Assembly (NCBI RefSeq): GCF_902825325.1
Contig: NZ_CADEAR010000015.1
Span: 1-64,000, forward strand
Length of the DNA stretch: 64,000 nt
Direction: 5' to 3'
Origin: Brucella tritici
GTDB taxonomy: Bacteria > Pseudomonadota > Alphaproteobacteria > Rhizobiales > Rhizobiaceae
In this document: piece after piece, positions 60,365-64,000 of the stretch
Numbering within the stretch: the first letter of the stretch is position 1
Layout: the number at the start of each line of letters is the position of its first letter
Notes under the pieces: generated by a model
The model's database searches: none
What the model was told of the DNA's origin: nothing
What the model saw: the letters and a program-made list of their open reading frames with translations, nothing else
Translations under genes and position numbers: made by a program

Positions 60365-60421
60365 ATGATAACGTTACCATTTGTATTTTTGCCCTATAAC
60401 ATGCGATGGTAACGTTGTCAT
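60365..60421. promoter_or_regulatory. Twin LacI-type operators of the amino-acid importer operon
   Basis: Two copies of a 16-bp dyad with consensus ATGRTAACGTTRYCAT: ATGATAACGTTACCAT (60365-60380) and ATGGTAACGTTGTCAT (60406-60421). Centres are 41 bases apart, about four helical turns. They lie 140-200 bases before the importer start and likely bind the LacI protein encoded at 54996-56072. The A/T-rich spacer (TATAAC reading plus, TTATAG reading minus) probably holds the promoter. Confidence 0.8.
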
Positions 60422-60794
60422 CAGTGTATTTGGAGAAGGCAGGTGAATGTCCGTGATCGGCGCGATACGGTGCGCAACGGTGTTGGTTCTCGGACCGAAG
60501 ATCGCGAGAGCCAGGGCTTCTGTTTGATATGGCTGCCTATGCCAACGCCACTATCGCCGACCGGAAGCATTCTCGCATGGCGGTCTGCGGGGCGGCAGCG
60601 TGGAGAAACCAGCGATAGCCGAGCTGGTCGAGCGGTTGCGGGTCAAGTGCCGGGCAATCGAAGCACCTCAACTTGGTGCGGCTGCCGTCGATGCGAGTTC
60701 GCTGGCGGAGGTTTTTTAGAGCTTACAATTACACTAAGCCGTTTTAAGCACCGCGCTTTAAAACGCCGAAATTATTCGCACGCAAGTCAGGTCG
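60422..60794. other. Gene-poor stretch with possible short remnant
   Basis: No convincing full gene. On the plus strand a 39-residue frame (GTG at 60600 to TAG at 60719; VEKPAIAELVERLRVKCRAI) and a 29-residue frame starting ATG at 60529 overlap out of frame. Together they look like two parts of one small protein broken by a frameshift, but this is weak. Composition becomes AT-richer from about 60720, towards the polysaccharide locus. Confidence 0.3.
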
Positions 60795-61928
60795 TCACAT
60801 GTTGGAACTAAGCACCTTGGCTGCCGTAGCAGGCCATTTTTCGGATAGCATTCTCCCATATCTGCGAAGTGGATTTTCAATAATCTGATATGAAAACTCC
60901 GACAATCCCAACGAAATCGCGATGACAAATAAAAGCCCGAGAATTTGATCGAACCTTTGGCCCTCACTAAGAATTAGGCCATCTTCAATCAGGAAGTGAC
61001 GTACCAAAGCTATAACTGGCATATGTACCAAATATAAAGAATAGGATCTGCTTCCAATATATTCTGCAAAGCTTCTAAACGAAGATCTGCAGGTAAGCAG
61101 GTTCTGATTCCCGGCGGCGAGAAAGACTATTGAGCCAGCAACGATCGCGACTAGCCCCATATAATGAGGCATTATGGACGGTTGGGACACCGCGATTAAT
61201 GCCACGATTGCCGTTCCCAATAGTGCTTGCCATGCCCGCCTGGGCACAGCGGACCTCAATATATTTATTTTTTCGGCGTAAAAATGGATGGTCAGAGCCA
61301 CCGCTACTCCGTAAAGCAGGGCATCTGTTCTGATAAACCACAATAACTGTCCCCACGGCCGAATGGTACAGCTCTGCCAGATAGCTAAAGCGAGCAAAGG
61401 CAGAATAAGTATTCTACGATTGGGGGTGATAAGAATTAAGATAGGTATAAATATATAAAACTGTTCTTCCAGTGAAAGGCTCCAGTAATGCCAAATGGCT
61501 GTTGGTTTGCACGTGAGTGTTTCAAAATTAACGCAATAATATATGTAGAAATTCTGTACATTTATCAAAGAATAAAACCAATTGTTCAGAATTATACTTT
61601 GATAATTCCGATCTTCGGAACGTATGAATACAATTGCGACGATCATATAGCACGTTGACCAGAATATAGCTGCGGGCCATATTCGAAATATACGTCGCAG
61701 CCAGAATTTTGGCGCGTAGACGGAAAACCTCGTCCGCGAATCGATTGATCGCATCAAACCCGCCGTTATTAGAAATCCGGAAATACTAAAAAAAAGATCG
61801 ACGCCTCCTCCAAGCCAAAATGTGGAAAGTGCGGGCTTCCAAGTTATAAATAGGCCATCCAAATGAGCTACAAAAGTGATCGCTATAGCGTAACCCCGCA
61901 GCGCTTCGATATCGCTGTTCTTCTGCAA
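60795..61928 (-). CDS. Acyltransferase 3 family membrane protein
   Basis: 377 residues, ten or so membrane helices. It starts with DIEALRGYAIAITFVAHLDG, the acyltransferase-3 opening (R-G-x-A and the H of VAHL), then GGGVDLFFSISGFLI and PKFWLRRIFRIWPAAIFW. It ends YSLYLVHMPVIALVRHF and YQIIENPLRRYGRML. These proteins O-acylate sugars of lipopolysaccharide, capsule or exopolysaccharide. Coding DNA is clearly more AT-rich than the catabolic operons, a sign of horizontal acquisition. It is divergent from the FnlA locus. Donor and acceptor unknown. Confidence 0.88.
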   Translation of the reverse strand: MQKNSDIEALRGYAIAITFVAHLDGLFITWKPALSTFWLGGGVDLFFSISGFLITAGLMRSIDSRTRFSVYAPKFWLRRIFRIWPAAIFWSTCYMIVAIVFIRSEDRNYQSIILNNWFYSLINVQNFYIYYCVNFETLTCKPTAIWHYWSLSLEEQFYIFIPILILITPNRRILILPLLALAIWQSCTIRPWGQLLWFIRTDALLYGVAVALTIHFYAEKINILRSAVPRRAWQALLGTAIVALIAVSQPSIMPHYMGLVAIVAGSIVFLAAGNQNLLTCRSSFRSFAEYIGSRSYSLYLVHMPVIALVRHFLIEDGLILSEGQRFDQILGLLFVIAISLGLSEFSYQIIENPLRRYGRMLSEKWPATAAKVLSSNM

Positions 61929-62654
61929 AGAATCCCTGCCCCTATTTTATCTATTAGCTACGCTAGGTAATGGGGACTGTGCAGTCGGTCCAGATATTTT
62001 CTTGTTCTTGACTGGTGTTCAATGGGCATGGCTGATGTGTGCCCATTCTCGCAATCCGATCAATGTCGTGGCCTTAAGTTGAGTCAGTTTATCGGTGGCC
62101 TGCGTAGTTCCCAGCGACATGTCATATCTCGCGCAACTGGCGAAAGGCTCTATTCTCGGGTATAATTCATTCACGAGTATGCAGGCTGACAAGGTGCTCG
62201 CATTTATCGCAAGCTGATAGGGCAGAGCTACCAGAGATGATCTGCAATCTTCATGTTGTCAGAAGTATTTCTACCCTCGGCACTGACAGAATGTCTGTTA
62301 AATATTTCGACTGCCACCTCTTTTTCCGTGTTGTAACTCCCTCTGATCAAAACGGATGTTGAGGTAGGTGATTTGATGCCTTTATCAGCGGCGAAAATGC
62401 GGCCTGTCGGGTTGCACTTTCTGCCACCTCTTGGAAAACTCGCGTCGATGGTCGGCTGATTCTAGGCGGAGCTTCTTTGTTCTGCGCAATGGTTTGAGGG
62501 GCAGGCCAAGCATACCAGATACGATCACTGCGCCCACTCTGCTTCTCAAGAATGTTCATAGAATTATTGCTCCCAGAGCTCAATCTATGCAACAGAGTTG
62601 GCGGGAGTAGTGATTCTTAGTTGTAAGTGCAAACTCGATAAGATTGGTGCGGGG
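61929..62654. other. 726-base intergenic region of the polysaccharide locus
   Basis: No gene with a convincing start, length or family. It holds an inverted repeat AATGGGCA / TGCCCATT (62021-62047) and a direct repeat CTGCCACCTCTT at 62311-62322 and 62421-62432. Short reading frames on both strands look non-coding. It may contain the promoter of fnlA. I see no JUMPstart or other polysaccharide-locus leader. Confidence 0.35.
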
Positions 62655-63695
62655 ATGTTGGTAGACAAGTGTTTGCTAATAACGGGGGGAACCGGGTCAT
62701 TCGGAAATGCGGTACTGGACCGCTTTCTTGACAGTGATCTAAGTGAAATCCGAATTTTTAGTCGTGATGAAAAAAAACAACACGACATGAGGCTTCGATA
62801 CGCTAGTCCGAAGTTGAAGTTTTATTTGGGCGATGTTCGAGATTATAACAGTTTGGCAGGTGCGCTGCGTGGTGTGGACTATGTCTTCCATGCGGCCGCT
62901 CTCAAGCAGGTTCCATCCTGTGAGTTTTATCCGATGGAAGCTGTGCGTACAAATGTGTTGGGCACCGAGTGCATGATCAACGCTGCACAGGCCTGCAATG
63001 TTCGCCGCGTGGTCTGCCTTAGTACGGACAAAGCAGTTTATCCTGTAAGTGCGATGGGTATCTCCAAAGCGTTGATGGAGAAGGTCGCTAACGCCAAAGC
63101 GAGAGAGCTAGGCGGTTCGGGAACGACGATCTGCACAACGCGTTACGGGAACGTGATGGGATCGCGGGGTTCGGTTATTCCCCTTTTTATAGACCAGATC
63201 CGGCAGCGGATACCTCTGACGCTGACAGATCCGAGCATGACGCGTTTCATGATGACGCTTGAGGAAGCCGTTGAACTTGTCATGTTTGCGTTTACGAATG
63301 GTTCGAACGGGGACATATATGTGCAGAAGGCGCCAGCGGCGTCGTTGGCTACGCTGGCTCGAGCATTGTGCGAACTGTTAAATGTACCGAACTATCCCAT
63401 CAAGATTATTGGAACGCGTCATGGCGAGAAACGTAGTGAAGCGCTTTTGAGCCGGGAAGAAATGGCCTTGGCAGAAGACCTTGGCGGCTACTATCGCATT
63501 CCACCTGATAACCGGGATTTGAATTACGCGAAGTTCTTCGAAGAGGGGCACTCGGAGATTACTCGGGCCGATGACTACAGCTCTGATAACACGGATCAAC
63601 TTAGTGTTGAGGAAGCCAAATCACTTCTTCTGGAGTTGAGTGTGGTTCGCAAGGCCTTAAAAGGTGAGTTTCAAGCCGTGGATGATGCTGCATGA
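62655..63695 (+). CDS. fnlA: UDP-GlcNAc 4,6-dehydratase/5-epimerase (FnlA/WbjB/CapE type)
   Basis: 346 residues from ATG at 62655. Short-chain-dehydrogenase-like NAD enzyme with LLITGGTGSFGNAVLDRFLD (Rossmann), then RIFSRDEKKQHDMR, LKFYLGDVRDY and HAAALKQVPSCEFYPMEAVRTNVLGTE. The region VCLSTDKAVYPVSAMGISKALMEK follows, diagnostic of the FnlA branch of UDP-GlcNAc dehydratases. It makes a 2-acetamido-2,6-dideoxy-4-keto-hexose, the first step to UDP-FucNAc or related sugars for O-antigen or capsule. The next gene overlaps it (ATGA) and fits the next step, FnlB. The frame upstream of 62655 is not family-like. Confidence 0.9.
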   Translation: MLVDKCLLITGGTGSFGNAVLDRFLDSDLSEIRIFSRDEKKQHDMRLRYASPKLKFYLGDVRDYNSLAGALRGVDYVFHAAALKQVPSCEFYPMEAVRTNVLGTECMINAAQACNVRRVVCLSTDKAVYPVSAMGISKALMEKVANAKARELGGSGTTICTTRYGNVMGSRGSVIPLFIDQIRQRIPLTLTDPSMTRFMMTLEEAVELVMFAFTNGSNGDIYVQKAPAASLATLARALCELLNVPNYPIKIIGTRHGEKRSEALLSREEMALAEDLGGYYRIPPDNRDLNYAKFFEEGHSEITRADDYSSDNTDQLSVEEAKSLLLELSVVRKALKGEFQAVDDAA

Positions 63696-64000
63696 CCAAG
63701 GTGCTTATTTTGGGCGCCAACGGTATGCTCGGCTATACACTTTTGCGTAGCCTGAGTCTGAGCGCAGGTTACAAAGTCCATGGCACGCTACGCGGTGATG
63801 CAAATATGTTGCCGGATGTGCATCCGGCAACTCTGCATGGGCATGTCAACGTTCTTGATAAAACAAGACTATTGGCTGCGCTCAATTCGATTAGGCCAGA
63901 CGTTATCTTGAATTGCGTGGGACTGATCAAGCAGCGAGAGGCATCTTTGAATGTCGAAGAGACAGTCGCGATCAATGCCTTGTTGCCCCATCAGTTGGCA
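63692..64000 (+). CDS. fnlB: UDP-sugar C4-reductase (FnlB/WbjC type), partial
   Basis: Runs off the end of the window with 103 codons visible. The N-terminal Rossmann segment KVLILGANGMLGYTLLRSLS is followed by INGHVNVLD-like strands and LNSIRPDVILNCVGLIKQ, as in the RmlD-like reductase FnlB. FnlB reduces the keto sugar produced by FnlA; a C2 epimerase (FnlC) would be expected next. ATG at 63692 overlaps the fnlA stop. Confidence 0.8.
   Translation, partial: MTKVLILGANGMLGYTLLRSLSLSAGYKVHGTLRGDANMLPDVHPATLHGHVNVLDKTRLLAALNSIRPDVILNCVGLIKQREASLNVEETVAINALLPHQLA

Noticed and set aside
62347-62592. 81-codon minus-strand frame upstream of fnlA
   Set aside because: Low-complexity, no ribosome-binding site, no hydrophobic or domain pattern; it lies in an AT-shifted non-coding region.

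Overview
The window reads as a chromosomal segment of an alphaproteobacterium of the order Hyphomicrobiales, most probably the Brucella/Ochrobactrum group. I infer this from moderately high G+C coding sequence, Rhizobiales-type families (DUF930, eukaryotic-type glutamine synthetase GlnII, many ABC import operons) and a dispersed palindromic intergenic repeat with TAGAGC/GCTCTA ends. No rRNA, tRNA, CRISPR array, insertion sequence or prophage was seen. Species assignment is inference only.

Layout. 1-1.4 kb: the tail of an autotransporter beta-domain, a 50-residue exported peptide and a lipoprotein. 1.4-8 kb: a MexEF-type RND efflux operon led by an alpha/beta-hydrolase fold protein that has lost its catalytic triad, with a divergent LysR regulator. 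8-18.2 kb: stress and envelope genes (DUF3597, GlsB/YeaQ-type protein, MarR with an FUSC exporter, Rid protein, TetR with three tandem operators, Kef-type antiporter, tyrosine phosphatase, DUF930 protein) and the Lrp/alanine dehydrogenase pair. 18.3-25.2 kb: a polyol/glycerol-3-phosphate-like operon (MFS permease, FGGY kinase, GlpD-like and AGPS-like flavoproteins) ending in a GlpP-type RNA antiterminator; its 5' leader can form mutually exclusive RNA helices. 25.6-26.7 kb: glnII with a sigma-54 promoter.

27-34.4 kb: a PotABCD-like ABC importer linked to an HpcH/HpaI aldolase, a nitrilase-superfamily amidase, an RraA-type aldolase and a LysR regulator, suggesting uptake and breakdown of an amide-bearing branched or hydroxylated dicarboxylate. 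34.4-38.9 kb: ChaC, several small proteins (including an overlapping pair of 30- and 32-residue membrane peptides), a NUDIX hydrolase, and GntR-TauE-DUF1634 behind a perfect 30-bp palindrome. 39-46.7 kb: an AraC-controlled sugar/polyol ABC importer with a xylitol/sorbitol dehydrogenase-like enzyme and an uncharacterised 392-residue protein. 46.8-54.9 kb: an IclR-controlled ribose-type ABC importer with an amidohydrolase, a D-serine-dehydratase-like PLP enzyme and RidA. 55-60.4 kb: a polar amino-acid ABC importer with a DoeB/EutE-like deacylase and a LacI repressor, preceded by twin LacI-type operators. 60.4-64 kb: composition becomes visibly AT-richer and a surface polysaccharide locus begins (acyltransferase 3; FnlA and FnlB for UDP-FucNAc-type sugars), running off the end.

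Overall this is a catabolic and envelope accessory region: import operons each paired with their own regulator, with genes packed by ATGA-type overlaps, and dispersed palindromic repeats sitting at gene 3' ends. The best candidates for undescribed biology are the GlpP/leader pair, the pseudo-hydrolase in the efflux operon, the coupled micro-membrane proteins, and the three enzyme sets attached to ABC importers.
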